This document shows, in pieces, positions 16,691-25,424 of a DNA stretch of 57,872 nucleotides. This stretch comes from Burkholderia sp. E7m39 (lineage in GTDB: Bacteria > Pseudomonadota > Gammaproteobacteria > Burkholderiales > Burkholderiaceae): positions 1 to 57,872 of the forward strand of contig BBSL01000223.1 in NCBI GenBank assembly GCA_001319865.1. Reading direction: 5' to 3'. Position 1 is the stretch's first letter, and each line of letters starts with the position of its first letter. The position numbers were made by a program, and so were the translations under genes. The notes below the pieces were generated by a model. That model had not been told where the DNA came from and did no database searches. It saw nothing but the letters and a program-made list of their open reading frames with translations.

Positions 16691-17956
16691 CTAGTTCGCG
16701 GCCGCCTGCTGCACCTTCACGAAGGCCGGGAACTTGACCTTGCCGTTCGCCACGGACTTCGGCCAGATCGCCACCTGCTTGCCGTCTTGCCATTGCAGGT
16801 TGATGCCCGTGATATAGCCCTGCCCGTACTTCAGCGCATGCGTGAACGTGTCGTTCTTGCCATAGAACTGCCAGCGTCCGATCGTGCCCACGTAGTCCGT
16901 CTTTTCGAGCGCGTCGACCATCTGGTCGGGATCGGTCGAGCCTTTGTTGCGCCTGATCGCATCGGCGAGGATGTAGACGAGGTCATAGCTCGTGAAGCCG
17001 CAGTACGCTGGCGATACGCCGAACTTCTTCTGGTACGCCTCCGTGAAAGGCACGGTTTTTTGCGTCACCGCGATGCCCGGCGCCGCGGCCGATGCCGTGA
17101 TCACGCCTTCCGTTGCGCCGTTCGTGTCCTTCCAGAAGCTCGTCGTGGTGGCCTGCGAGCTTTGGCCCGTGAGCGGAATCGGCACCTGCTGCGCGTGCCA
17201 TTGCACGGTCGGCTGCACGCCGACGTGGCTGATGCCCGTCGTGATCGTGTCGGGGTGCTTCGCCTCGATCTGGTTGAAGATCGGCGTGAAGTCGGTCGTA
17301 TCGGGATTGAAGCGGATGTGGTCGAGCACCTGAAGACCCGCTTTCGGCAGGCATTCCAGATAACGTTCGTCGAGCGGCTTGGTCCACGCGGCGTCCTCGC
17401 TCATCACGACGGTCGTCTTCATCTTGAACTGGCCGACGAGGACGTCGTGCGAGAAATCGCAGATCGACTGCGCGATGAATGCCGACGTCATCCAGCCGTG
17501 GAAGGTGTACTTGTAGTGATCGTAGTCGTCGTGGACGTGCTTCGAAATGTCGTTGCTCGCCGCGCCGGGCGTGATGAACGGCATCTTCAGACGCCCGGAC
17601 CACGGCTCCATCGCGAGCGCCACTTCGCTGATATAGCTGCCGATCACGGCGACCACCTTGTCCTGGTTCGCGGCGCGCTGAAACGCGCGCACGCCGTCCG
17701 AGGCCGACGAGTGGTCGTCATACGCGATGATCTGGATCGGCCGGCCGTCCACGCCGCCGTTGGCGTTGATTTCATCCGCGGCGAGTTGCGCGGCCTTGCT
17801 GATCGAAGCGCCCGCGACCGCGGACTCCTCGCTGATGACGCCGATCTTGATCGGCTCTCCTGCTGCATGGGCGCCAGCCGCGAAGCCGAGCCCTGTTGCC
17901 ACCGTGCCTGCCGCGACGACGCGAGACAGGGTCCGCCACGTTCTGCTATCCGACAT
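16691..17956 (-). CDS. Periplasmic substrate-binding protein of the Liv-type ABC importer
   Basis: 421 residues. A signal peptide (RTLSRVVAAGTVATGLGFAA, cleaved after AHA) is followed by a Peripla_BP_6/LivK fold: IKIGVISEESAVAGASISKA, ADEINANGGVDGRPIQIIAY and VVAVIGSYISEVALAMEP. It captures the ligand and delivers it to LivHM. The ligand class of such orphan Liv systems ranges over branched-chain amino acids, amides, urea and aromatics, so specificity is open. CGGAGATGCATC precedes the ATG. First gene of the operon. Confidence 0.92.
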   Translation of the reverse strand: MSDSRTWRTLSRVVAAGTVATGLGFAAGAHAAGEPIKIGVISEESAVAGASISKAAQLAADEINANGGVDGRPIQIIAYDDHSSASDGVRAFQRAANQDKVVAVIGSYISEVALAMEPWSGRLKMPFITPGAASNDISKHVHDDYDHYKYTFHGWMTSAFIAQSICDFSHDVLVGQFKMKTTVVMSEDAAWTKPLDERYLECLPKAGLQVLDHIRFNPDTTDFTPIFNQIEAKHPDTITTGISHVGVQPTVQWHAQQVPIPLTGQSSQATTTSFWKDTNGATEGVITASAAAPGIAVTQKTVPFTEAYQKKFGVSPAYCGFTSYDLVYILADAIRRNKGSTDPDQMVDALEKTDYVGTIGRWQFYGKNDTFTHALKYGQGYITGINLQWQDGKQVAIWPKSVANGKVKFPAFVKVQQAAAN

Positions 17957-18204
17957 GATGCATCTCCGATTCTGTACGATCGTTGAGCGACATCTGCCCG
18001 CTACATTGCAGATCTGAAGGGTGCGCGCACAACAATATCACCTGTTTTCAGGCACTACATCGGTACTTACGATGACGCGAGCGTCGCGGTTTGCATGATG
18101 CAAAGCGGCAAAAACGCACGGCGGATGCGTGGCGGATTGCGCCCACGCTCCGTTCGCGCTGCGCTGGGGAAATCACGCATGCGCGCAGGCACTTCGTTTG
18201 CGCA

Positions 18205-18240
18205 CGAGCCTTGCTTCGAGCCTTGCTTCGAGCCTTCGAT
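18205..18240. repeat. 12-bp tandem repeat, two exact units plus a partial
   Basis: CGAGCCTTGCTT occurs twice in succession and is followed by CGAGCCTTCGAT. It lies just past the stop of the sorbosone dehydrogenase gene (minus strand), in a 291-bp gap that otherwise shows nothing but the start region of the binding-protein gene. Confidence 0.7.
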
Positions 18241-18247
18241 CGTTGAT

Positions 18248-19567
18248 CTAGCTGCCCGCCTTCGTCACGCGCCAGATGGTATTGCCGACGTCATCCGCGA
18301 TGACGAGCGCGCCGTCGCGATCCTGCGCCAGTCCAACGGGCGCGCCGTGCAACTGCTTCTGATCGTCGGAAGTGAAGCCCGTGACCACCGGTTTCGGTTC
18401 GCCAACGGGCTTGCCGTTTTCGAACGCGACATATGCGACGGCATAGCCGCTCAGCGGCGAACGATCCCAGCTGCCATGCTCGCCGATGAACGCGCCGCCC
18501 CGGTACTGCGAAGGCAGATTGCTGCCCGTGTAGAACATCAGCCCGAGCGGCGCAACATGCGAACCGATCGCATAATCAGGCTTGATCGCCTTCGCGACCA
18601 GATCGGGACGCTGCGGCTTGACCCGGCTGTCGACATGCTGACCGTAGTAGCTATACGGCCAGCCATAGAACGCGTTCTCCTGCACGGACGTCAGGTAGTC
18701 GGGCACGAGGTCGGCGCCGATTTCGTCGCGCTCGTTGGCGATTGCCCACAAGCGTCCCGTTTTCGGCTCCCATTGCAGCCCGGTCGGATTGCGGATTCCG
18801 GCCGCGTAGATGCGGCTGCCGCCCGTTGCGATATCGACTTCGAGCACGTCCGCGCGGCGATATTCGACCTCCAGCCCGTTCTCGCCCACATTGCTGTTCG
18901 AGCCGACACCGACATACAGCTTCTTGCCGTCGGGACTCGCGAGCAGCGCCTTGGTCCAGTGATGGTTGAGCGTGTCGGGTAGATCGGCCAGCTCGACGCC
19001 CGGCCCCGCGATGTGCGTCTCGCCCGTTTTGTACGGAAACTTGAGGATCGCATCGGTATCGGCGACATACAGCGTGTCGCCGACCAGCTGCATGCCGAAC
19101 GGCGAATGCAGATGGTCGATGAACACATGGCGGTCCCATTGCCCACTGCCGTCGGCGCGCTTGCGCAGCAGCGTAATGCGATTCGCGCCGTCTGCCTTCT
19201 TGCCCGAGCGCTCTTCGATCAGGCCCGCGATCAACTGCTTCGGCGTGGTCACGGCCTCTTCGTTCGGGCTGTTCGATTCGGCGACGAGAATGTCGCCGTT
19301 CGGCAGCACATACACCTGGCGCGGATGCACGAGGCCCGACGCGATCTTCTCGATCTTCAGGCCGTCCGCTACTTTCGGCGTCTGGCCGTCCTTCCACGCG
19401 ACGTACTTCGGCACCTGCATCGGCGGCGCGAAGAAATTGCGGGCGCGCGGCAGCGGCGGATTGTCGCCCGCCTGGTGCTCGGCATCGTATCTCGCGTGTT
19501 CGTTGCAGCCGCTCGCCATCGCGGCGAGCGCGAGTGCAAGGACGCTGCTCAAGATGAACCTATTCAC
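18248..19567 (-). CDS. Sorbosone dehydrogenase-family (PQQ-type beta-propeller) lipoprotein
   Basis: 439 residues, GTG start at 19567 overlapping the DUF2231 gene stop by 8 bp. The N-terminus is a lipoprotein signal (SSVLALALAAMASGC, Cys21). The propeller has the family hallmarks LVHPRQVYVLPNGDILVAES, DHLHSPFGMQLVGDTLYVAD, GIRNPTGLQWEP and QENAFYGWPYSYYGQH, and ends in DDVGNTIWRV. Relatives oxidise aldoses or sorbosone with PQQ in the periplasm. Coupling with the membrane partner upstream suggests an electron-transfer or anchoring role for that partner. Gcd in the same window also needs PQQ. Confidence 0.9.
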   Translation of the reverse strand: MNRFILSSVLALALAAMASGCNEHARYDAEHQAGDNPPLPRARNFFAPPMQVPKYVAWKDGQTPKVADGLKIEKIASGLVHPRQVYVLPNGDILVAESNSPNEEAVTTPKQLIAGLIEERSGKKADGANRITLLRKRADGSGQWDRHVFIDHLHSPFGMQLVGDTLYVADTDAILKFPYKTGETHIAGPGVELADLPDTLNHHWTKALLASPDGKKLYVGVGSNSNVGENGLEVEYRRADVLEVDIATGGSRIYAAGIRNPTGLQWEPKTGRLWAIANERDEIGADLVPDYLTSVQENAFYGWPYSYYGQHVDSRVKPQRPDLVAKAIKPDYAIGSHVAPLGLMFYTGSNLPSQYRGGAFIGEHGSWDRSPLSGYAVAYVAFENGKPVGEPKPVVTGFTSDDQKQLHGAPVGLAQDRDGALVIADDVGNTIWRVTKAGS

Positions 19568-20015
19568 GAGGCGCCTCCCTCAGGGCGAATTTATCGAAGG
19601 CGAGCGCGAACTGCCCGATGCTCAGCAACACCACGGTGACCGCCGACAGGATCACGTTCAGCGGCACCATCGCATACGCATCGCGACTATGGACAAACGC
19701 GTTGACGATGGCCGCCACGATGCCGAGCAGATTCAGCCAGAAGGCGATCCGTTCGCGGCTCGTCGACTTGTAGCGCGATGGCAGCCACACGTGGAAGAGA
19801 TTGATCAGGCGCGGAATGATCGCGAAGAACAACCCCGTCGTGACAAGCCATGCAGCGGCCTTTCCCCAGAACACATTGCCTGTGTTTGCATAGGTAATGT
19901 CGAAAATGAGCGTGCCGACAAAGAGGCCGTACGGAATGGGATTGAACAGATCGAAGACGGTGGTGGCGAATCGCGACCGGTAGTAAGGGTAAGGCGAACT
20001 CGAACTCATCGACAT
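19560..20015 (-). CDS. DUF2231-type small membrane protein
   Basis: 151 residues with four hydrophobic segments: YGLFVGTLIFDITYA, AAAWLVTTGLFFAIIPRLIN, IAFWLNLLGIVAAIVNAFVH and VILSAVTVVLLSIGQFALAF. DUF2231 proteins commonly sit next to sorbosone/glucose dehydrogenases and may take part in electron transfer. The ATG at 20015 is chosen because GCAGAGGAGC lies just upstream; earlier in-frame starts have no ribosome site. Its stop overlaps the dehydrogenase start, so the two are coupled. Confidence 0.82.
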   Translation of the reverse strand: MSMSSSSPYPYYRSRFATTVFDLFNPIPYGLFVGTLIFDITYANTGNVFWGKAAAWLVTTGLFFAIIPRLINLFHVWLPSRYKSTSRERIAFWLNLLGIVAAIVNAFVHSRDAYAMVPLNVILSAVTVVLLSIGQFALAFDKFALREAPRE

Positions 20016-20217
20016 GCTCCTCTGCAAGATTGAGGTGCAACGGCCGCATGAAGCTTCGAATCGACGCGGTCCGTTCGTTCCTGTCTCTGCATCGCACGTG
20101 CCCGGATCATTCAACAAGCTGACATCGATACAGCGGCGCATTGCGTTACGGCTCGTGCCTTGGGCATGGCGTCTGCTGACCAGTCTGCTGGTCAAGGCGC
20201 ATGATGGGAGTCGACAA

Positions 20218-20412
20218 ATGATGCGATTCGCGTGTATGACACTCGCCGTCGCGGTGCTCGCGATCGGCCCCGCCGCGTGCAAAAAAGCACACCACGCAGG
20301 CAACGACAGCATGAGCATAGGCAGGAGCGGCATCATCTCGGCGAATGAGCCGTCGGGCATGACGTCGAATGCGCGTTTGCCGGCAGCGGTGCCAGGCGGC
20401 GTGAGCAGATAG
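20218..20412 (+). CDS. Small putative lipoprotein
   Basis: 64 residues: MMRFACMTLAVAVLAIGPAA followed by Cys-Lys-Lys, a lipoprotein-like signal (position -3 is Pro, which is unusual), then a short Ser/Gly/Asn-rich mature part. GGGAG with 7-bp spacing supports this start over the longer open frame. No known domain. It is divergent from the DUF2231 operon. Confidence 0.5.
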   Translation: MMRFACMTLAVAVLAIGPAACKKAHHAGNDSMSIGRSGIISANEPSGMTSNARLPAAVPGGVSR

Positions 20413-20445
20413 CCGGTGCCGCGTCATGTCGTGTGGAAAACGAAA

Positions 20446-20483
20446 GCCGGCTGGATGCGCGAACACTTGCGCATCCAGCCGGC
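20446..20483 (-). terminator. Rho-independent terminator of the TonB receptor gene
   Basis: A perfect 15-bp stem, GCCGGCTGGATGCGC (20446-20460) with GCGCATCCAGCCGGC (20469-20483), and an 8-nt loop. On the minus strand it is followed by TTTCGTTTTCC. It lies 26 bp after the receptor stop. Confidence 0.9.
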
Positions 20484-20509
20484 CCCTCCATCACGTTGCG
20501 TTGCGCGGC

Positions 20510-22708
20510 TTACCAGTGATAGTTCATGCCCGCGAATACCTGGCGTCCATAGCCGAACGCGCACCAGCTACCGTAGTAGCAAGAGGCAACGTACTCCTTG
20601 TTGAACAGGTTCTGCGCGTTCACATAAAGCTCGGCGCCCTTCAACTGCGGTGCAGCGCGGCCGAGGTCATAGCGCAGCGTCGCGTCGACGAGGAAAAAGC
20701 TCTGCACCTTGAACGTGTTGTCGCTGCTGTAGGTCGTGCCCGTGTAGCGGCCGCCCGCGCCCATCGACAGTCCGGCCAGCGGACCGCGGTCGATCGTGTA
20801 ATACGCCCACAATGAAGCCTGATTCTGCGGAATGCCCGCCAGATACTTGCCGTCGAGACCACTGTTGTCCTTCGTGTAGACGGTGTCCAGATACGTGTAG
20901 CTCGCGGCGACGTTCAACGAATTCGTCAAGCTGACCTTGGCTTCGAGTTCGACGCCGCGCGATCTCGCTTCGCCTGCCTGCGACTGGAAATTCGGATTGG
21001 ACGCATCCGTCGTCAGCAGGTTTTCGCGCGTCAGGCTGAACAGCGCCGCCGTGAACAGCGCGTCGTAGCCCTTCGGCTGGAACTTCACACCCACTTCATA
21101 TTGATGGCCACGCTCGGGATCGAATGCCTTGCCGTTGATGTCGGTGCCCGCCTGCGGCGTGAACGACTGCGTATAGCTGACATACGGCGCGATGCCGTTG
21201 CTGAACACATAGGTGAGACCCGCGCGCCCCGTGAACGCGCGGTCGAACTGGCTCGACGACGTATCGAAAGTGGTGTTGCGCGTCTCGCTGCTGGCCCAGT
21301 CCTCGCGCCCGCCGAGCGTCAGGATCAGATTGCCGAAACGCGCCTGATCCTGCGCATAGACGCCGTATTGCGTGCCGCTCAGGATCTGATGGTAGCGGTC
21401 GGGCGGCGTGATGGTCTGGTTGTAGACGGGCGCGAAGATGTCGAGCGACGGCGCCGTGCCGAAGCCCGCGTCGAAGTTGCTCGCGTAGTGCTGGTAATCG
21501 AAGCCGACCAGCAGCGTATGGTCGATCGGACCTGTCCTGAAGTTGCCTTCCACCTGATTGTCGATCGCAAAGGTGTTCAGGTTATCCGCCGATGCCGCCG
21601 TGCCGCGATCGAGCGTGCGCAGGTCGTCTTCGAGCGCGGAGCCATAGACGCTCTTGTAGTCCTGCGCGAGATGCAGGAAGCGGGCATTCGAGCGGAACGC
21701 CCACGCATTGGTGAGACGCCGCTCGAACTTGTAGCCGATCGATTCCTGCACGCGGTTGAAGCTCTCGAAGCTCGGGTCGCCGTCGTAGAAATTGCTCGGC
21801 AGCTTGCCGTTCGGGTTGAACAGCACGGTGCCCTGCGGCGGCACGCTGCCGTACGACGTGCTGCGCGGATCATGCTGATAGAGACCGAACAGCGTCAGCG
21901 ACGTCTTGCTGTCCGGCCGCCATGTGAACGTCGGCGCAAACGCGATCCGCTCGTTCTTCGTCTGGCTCACCTGGCCGTCCTCGGTGCGCGCGATGCCCGT
22001 CACGCGAAACAGATAGCGCTCGTCGCCTGCGACGGGGCCCGACAGATCGAACTTGCCCTGCACATGGCCGTAGTTGCCGAATTCGACGCCGACCTCGTGC
22101 AGCGGCTGCACCGTCGGCATTTTGCTTTCCATGTCGAGCAGACCGCCCGCGGCCGCCTGGCCGTACAGCACCGACACCGGCCCCTTCACCACTTCGACGC
22201 GATCCATCATGTACGGATCGAGCTGAGGCGTGCCGTACCAGTTGTTGCCGATCAGCTTGAGGCCATTCCAGTAGGTGTCGGCGTCGAAACCGCGGACTTT
22301 GAGCTGGTCGTAACGCGTCGCGACGGCGCCGCGCGTCTCGGGCGTCACGCCCGACGTGTAGCGCACGACTGCGTTCAGATTCTGCGCGTTCTGCTGGTCC
22401 ATCTGCGCGCGCGTGATGACGGACACCGACTGCGGCGTCTCGAGAATCGGCGTGCCCGATTTGGTCGCCGACGCGTTCCATTCGGCGACATAGCCGTGGG
22501 TCGGCCCGTACGGTTCGTCGCTGTCGGTTTGGGCCGTCACGCTGACGGCGGGCAGCGTGCCTTCTTGCTGGACGTCGGCCGGAGCGCCAGCGGAGGCGCC
22601 GGGCCGCGCATCGGTGGACTGTGCCCCCGCGTGCAAGGTCGCGAACGCGAGCAGCACCGCTATCGTCATCGGCCGCAGCACGGTCGAAAGTGTCTTGCGT
22701 GATTTCAT
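20510..22708 (-). CDS. TonB-dependent siderophore receptor (FhuA/FpvA-like)
   Basis: 732 residues from the ATG at 22708. A signal peptide ends near LHAGAQS. The plug domain carries LETPQSVSVITRAQMDQQ and DRVEVVKGPVSVLYGQAAAG. A 22-strand barrel follows, ending in the hydroxamate-receptor signature AQNLFNKEYVASCYYGSWC and a terminal Trp (NYHW). It imports a ferric siderophore across the outer membrane using TonB energy. An earlier in-frame ATG at 22744 lies inside the Fur box, so 22708 is preferred. No siderophore synthesis gene is nearby, suggesting use of a foreign siderophore. Confidence 0.94.
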   Translation of the reverse strand: MKSRKTLSTVLRPMTIAVLLAFATLHAGAQSTDARPGASAGAPADVQQEGTLPAVSVTAQTDSDEPYGPTHGYVAEWNASATKSGTPILETPQSVSVITRAQMDQQNAQNLNAVVRYTSGVTPETRGAVATRYDQLKVRGFDADTYWNGLKLIGNNWYGTPQLDPYMMDRVEVVKGPVSVLYGQAAAGGLLDMESKMPTVQPLHEVGVEFGNYGHVQGKFDLSGPVAGDERYLFRVTGIARTEDGQVSQTKNERIAFAPTFTWRPDSKTSLTLFGLYQHDPRSTSYGSVPPQGTVLFNPNGKLPSNFYDGDPSFESFNRVQESIGYKFERRLTNAWAFRSNARFLHLAQDYKSVYGSALEDDLRTLDRGTAASADNLNTFAIDNQVEGNFRTGPIDHTLLVGFDYQHYASNFDAGFGTAPSLDIFAPVYNQTITPPDRYHQILSGTQYGVYAQDQARFGNLILTLGGREDWASSETRNTTFDTSSSQFDRAFTGRAGLTYVFSNGIAPYVSYTQSFTPQAGTDINGKAFDPERGHQYEVGVKFQPKGYDALFTAALFSLTRENLLTTDASNPNFQSQAGEARSRGVELEAKVSLTNSLNVAASYTYLDTVYTKDNSGLDGKYLAGIPQNQASLWAYYTIDRGPLAGLSMGAGGRYTGTTYSSDNTFKVQSFFLVDATLRYDLGRAAPQLKGAELYVNAQNLFNKEYVASCYYGSWCAFGYGRQVFAGMNYHW

Positions 22709-22732
22709 TGGTCTTTTGCCGGATCTTTTGTA

Positions 22733-22756
22733 AATGCGAATCATTGTTATTTGCGA
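22733..22756. promoter_or_regulatory. Fur box upstream of the TonB receptor
   Basis: AATGCGAATCATTGTTATTTGCGA matches the Burkholderia form of the Fur site (GCGAATnATTnTnATTTGC) and the classic hexamer array. It ends 25 bp upstream of the receptor start, so iron-dependent repression is expected. Confidence 0.8.
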
Positions 22757-23068
22757 TGCGCATTGTGCCGCTTCGTTCTACGTTTGTAAAGTTCGCGTGG
22801 GAGGTTGGTCGGAAACCCGCGCCGATGCAGGCGATGCTGAACTCGCCGGCATGGTTCGATGCAGGGTGGTCAGGCACACTTCGCGTCCGCCACCAAGCTG
22901 GCGTTTGCGCGCGACGCCAGCGCTCGCGGCAACGCGGCCTTGCGCGTCTCGTTGCGCGAGAAACGGCTAGTATGGGTCTCTTGTTTCAGTTCTCTGCGCC
23001 AGCGCGTTGCGCCGGGCAAGTGCCCCCGCGAGAACGCGGCCACTCAACGGACCAGACGACTCCTCACC
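22757..23068. other. Intergenic region, nothing recognised
   Basis: 312 bp between the Fur box and a small membrane protein gene. It contains only unsupported open frames. Confidence 0.5.
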
Positions 23069-23221
23069 ATGATCTTCGTCATCGTCAAAGTCATAGCGGC
23101 CGTCGTGCTGCTTTTTGTCATTCTGGCGCTTGAAGTCGTCGTCGCAATCGGGCTCGATCTCGCGCTCCGACGGCTGCAGGATCACAAGCGCGCCGGCGCG
23201 GCCAAAGCAAGCACCGCATAG
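23069..23221 (+). CDS. Very small single-pass membrane protein
   Basis: 50 residues: MIFVIVKVIAAVVLLFVILA, LEVVVAIGLDLALRRLQDHK, then a short Ala/Lys tail. It could be a single inner-membrane helix with a cytoplasmic basic tail. There is no strong ribosome site. The frame is open much further upstream, but that part is not protein-like. No relatives recognised. Confidence 0.4.
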   Translation: MIFVIVKVIAAVVLLFVILALEVVVAIGLDLALRRLQDHKRAGAAKASTA

Positions 23222-23277
23222 CTCATCTTCTACTCATAGTCGTCGCGTCAAGATGTGCCTTTCGACAGGAGGCAACG

Positions 23278-23679
23278 ATGAAGGGCATTGGCGGAATCGA
23301 TCACGTCGCGATCACGGCCAACGATCTGACGTCAGCGTGCGCGTTCTATGACAGCCTGTTCGGCGCGCAACTGGTCGCGCAACACAGCGTCGGCGAAACC
23401 GTGCTGGTGCGTCAGATCGCGCTTGGCGGCGCCGTGTTGAGCATTCATCAGCGGGGCAATGGCGTGAAGCTGGTCGCGGCCCGTCCAACGCCGGGCGCCG
23501 CCGATATCTGCTTTCGCTGGAACGGCACGATCGACGAGGCCGTCGCGCTGCTCGCGTCGAGAAGCATCGCCGTGCTGGAGGGCCCGACGCCGCGCAGAAC
23601 CGCCGACGGGCGGCCCGGTCATTCGATATTCTTTCGTGATCCGGACGGCAATCTTCTGGAATTGATGGCGGCGGATTGA
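23278..23679 (+). CDS. VOC-family (glyoxalase-like) protein
   Basis: 133 residues forming two beta-alpha-beta3 VOC modules: IGGIDHVAITANDLTSACAF, FYDSLFGAQLV and the C-terminal SIFFRDPDGNLLELM. His7 and the Glu near the C-terminus are the usual metal ligands. AGGAGGCAACG gives a strong ribosome site. Substrate unknown; cytoplasmic. Confidence 0.88.
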   Translation: MKGIGGIDHVAITANDLTSACAFYDSLFGAQLVAQHSVGETVLVRQIALGGAVLSIHQRGNGVKLVAARPTPGAADICFRWNGTIDEAVALLASRSIAVLEGPTPRRTADGRPGHSIFFRDPDGNLLELMAAD

Positions 23680-23752
23680 ACCGTCGCCGCGTCGATGGCG
23701 ACGCGGCTTCCCAGCTATTGATCAAGGAAGCCGCGATGCGCGAATCAGCTCG

Positions 23753-24730
23753 TCAGAAGGTTTCGCCGATCATCTCTTCCGTCTTGCGCCACAGTGCGTC
23801 GGCGTTGGCGGGATCGAGCGCGTATCGGCGGACGCCTTCGCTGACGGGCGTAATGACCACGTCGTCGGCGACGATCTCGCTCACGTGGCAGTTCTCGCAA
23901 TAGCGGCCGCCGATCTCATCGGCCGATGCGACGACTGCCGTCCACACCGATGTCGCCGCGCCTTGCGGGACGGTCTTGAACTCGAACGGCGCCTTGCCCT
24001 CGGACGCCAGCTGGCTGTTGATCGTGTTCAGCAGCGCCGTCATCTGCCCCTCATCCATGTGGCGCGCCAGCTCCGTGTGAATCCCGCCGGGATGAACGGC
24101 CGCCGCGCGCACGCCGCGCGCCCGATGCCGCCTGTCGAACCCGAGCGCGAACAGCACGTTCGCCGTCTTCGCGCGTCCGTATGCGACGAACGGATCGTAA
24201 GGGGTTCGCTCGAAGTTGGGATCGTCGAGATCCACGTTCGAAAACCGATGTCCCGACGACGCCAGCATCACCACGCGGCCGCCCGAGGGCAGCAGCGACG
24301 CGAGCCGGTTCACCAGCACGAAGTGCCCGACGTGGTTCGTGCCGAACTGCGTTTCGAATCCATCGGCCGTCTTGCCGAACGGCGTTGCCATCACGCCGGC
24401 ATTGGCGATGATGACGTCGAGCGGCTTGCGCTGCGCCTGCAGCGCGTCGGCGCACGCGCGCACGCTGTCGAGGCTCGCGAGATCGAGCGAAACCAGCTCG
24501 ATGCTGCCGCCCGCCGACGCCGCCTCGCGCCGCGCGTCCGCGATGGCGCGCGACGCCTTGTCCAGATCCCGCGCCGCGCCGATCACGCTCGCGCCCCGCG
24601 CGGCAAGCGAGCGCGCCGTCTCGACGCCGAGCCCCGCCGACACGCCCGTCACGAGAATCCGCTTGCCGCGCAGATCGACGCCCGCCAGCACGTCGTCCGT
24701 CGTCGAGGTTGCACCAAAGTTCTGAGCCAT
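23753..24730 (-). CDS. Short-chain dehydrogenase (retinol dehydrogenase/oxidoreductase-like)
   Basis: 325 residues. The NAD(P) loop is ILVTGVSAGLGVETARSLAA, the NNAG-equivalent is VIIANAGVMATP, the catalytic Ser is in VVMLASSGHRF and the YxxxK motif is AYGRAKTANVL. The C-terminus is longer than in classical SDRs (DPANADALWRKTEEMIGETF), as in WWOX/RDH-like bacterial enzymes. It is divergent from the TetR gene at 24846, with twin CGGAG-N5-CTCCG operators between, so TetR control is likely. Confidence 0.9.
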   Translation of the reverse strand: MAQNFGATSTTDDVLAGVDLRGKRILVTGVSAGLGVETARSLAARGASVIGAARDLDKASRAIADARREAASAGGSIELVSLDLASLDSVRACADALQAQRKPLDVIIANAGVMATPFGKTADGFETQFGTNHVGHFVLVNRLASLLPSGGRVVMLASSGHRFSNVDLDDPNFERTPYDPFVAYGRAKTANVLFALGFDRRHRARGVRAAAVHPGGIHTELARHMDEGQMTALLNTINSQLASEGKAPFEFKTVPQGAATSVWTAVVASADEIGGRYCENCHVSEIVADDVVITPVSEGVRRYALDPANADALWRKTEEMIGETF

Positions 24731-24782
24731 TCACTTTCTCCGCTTGCTGTAAGGTTGACGCTTCGCTCCGTCCGGGATAAAA

Positions 24783-24827
24783 CGGAGCCTCCATCCGCTT
24801 TTACATACTAACCGGAGTCTCCCTCCG
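24783..24827. promoter_or_regulatory. Twin TetR-type operators
   Basis: CGGAG-CCTCC-ATCCG (24783-24797) and CGGAG-TCTCC-CTCCG (24813-24827) lie 30 bp apart in the divergent SDR/TetR intergenic region. The second is a perfect 5+5 dyad flanked by A/T. Placement suits a repressor that controls both genes. Confidence 0.7.
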
Positions 24828-24845
24828 TTTGCAAGCATCAAAGTC

Positions 24846-25424
24846 ATGACTCATTCGACGCCGAAAGAGCGCAAACCCAGAGCCGACGCGCTGCGCAACC
24901 GCGAGCGCATCCTCGACGAAGCCAAGAAGGCGTTCACGCGGGCAGGCGGCGACATCAGCCTGGAGGACGTCGCGCGCCAGGCGGGCGTCGGCCCCGGCAC
25001 GCTGTATCGGCACTTCCCGACGCGCGATGCGCTGCTCGAAAGCGTGTATCGGGCCGAGGTGGAAAAGCTCGCCAACGAAGAACGCCGGCTCGCCGATTCG
25101 ATGCCGGCGCCCGATGCGCTGCGCGCGTGGATGCTGCTGTTCGTCGACTACATCGCGACGAAGAAGATCATCGCGCCGGCGTTGAACTCGATCGTGGGCG
25201 GACCGACCCAACTGTTCGAATCGTCGGGTGCGCAAATCAAGGAGGCGATCCAGTCGCTCGTCGCGCGTGCGATCGAAAGCGGCGACGTTCGCGCCGACCT
25301 CGACCCGCTGGATCTGCTGCGCGCGCTCGTGGGCGTGTCGAACGTCGCGTCCGCGCCCGACTGGCAGCAGAGCGCGAGGCGCCTGGTCGATATTCTTCTG
25401 GTGGGCTCGCGCCCGCCGGAGTGA
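24846..25424 (+). CDS. TetR-family transcriptional regulator
   Basis: 192 residues. The HTH is RILDEAKKAFTRAGGDISLE, DVARQAGVGPGTLYRHFPTR (residues about 22-62). The C-terminal domain resembles the TetR_C group found with aldehyde/SDR gene pairs (WMLLFVDYIATKKIIAPALN). It is divergent from the SDR gene at 24730. Confidence 0.92.
   Translation: MTHSTPKERKPRADALRNRERILDEAKKAFTRAGGDISLEDVARQAGVGPGTLYRHFPTRDALLESVYRAEVEKLANEERRLADSMPAPDALRAWMLLFVDYIATKKIIAPALNSIVGGPTQLFESSGAQIKEAIQSLVARAIESGDVRADLDPLDLLRALVGVSNVASAPDWQQSARRLVDILLVGSRPPE

Noticed and set aside
16448..17986. 512-codon plus-strand frame
   Set aside because: Antisense of livH and the binding-protein gene, both of which have clear family motifs.
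21101..22702. 533-codon plus-strand frame
   Set aside because: Antisense of the TonB receptor; Arg/Val-rich shadow.
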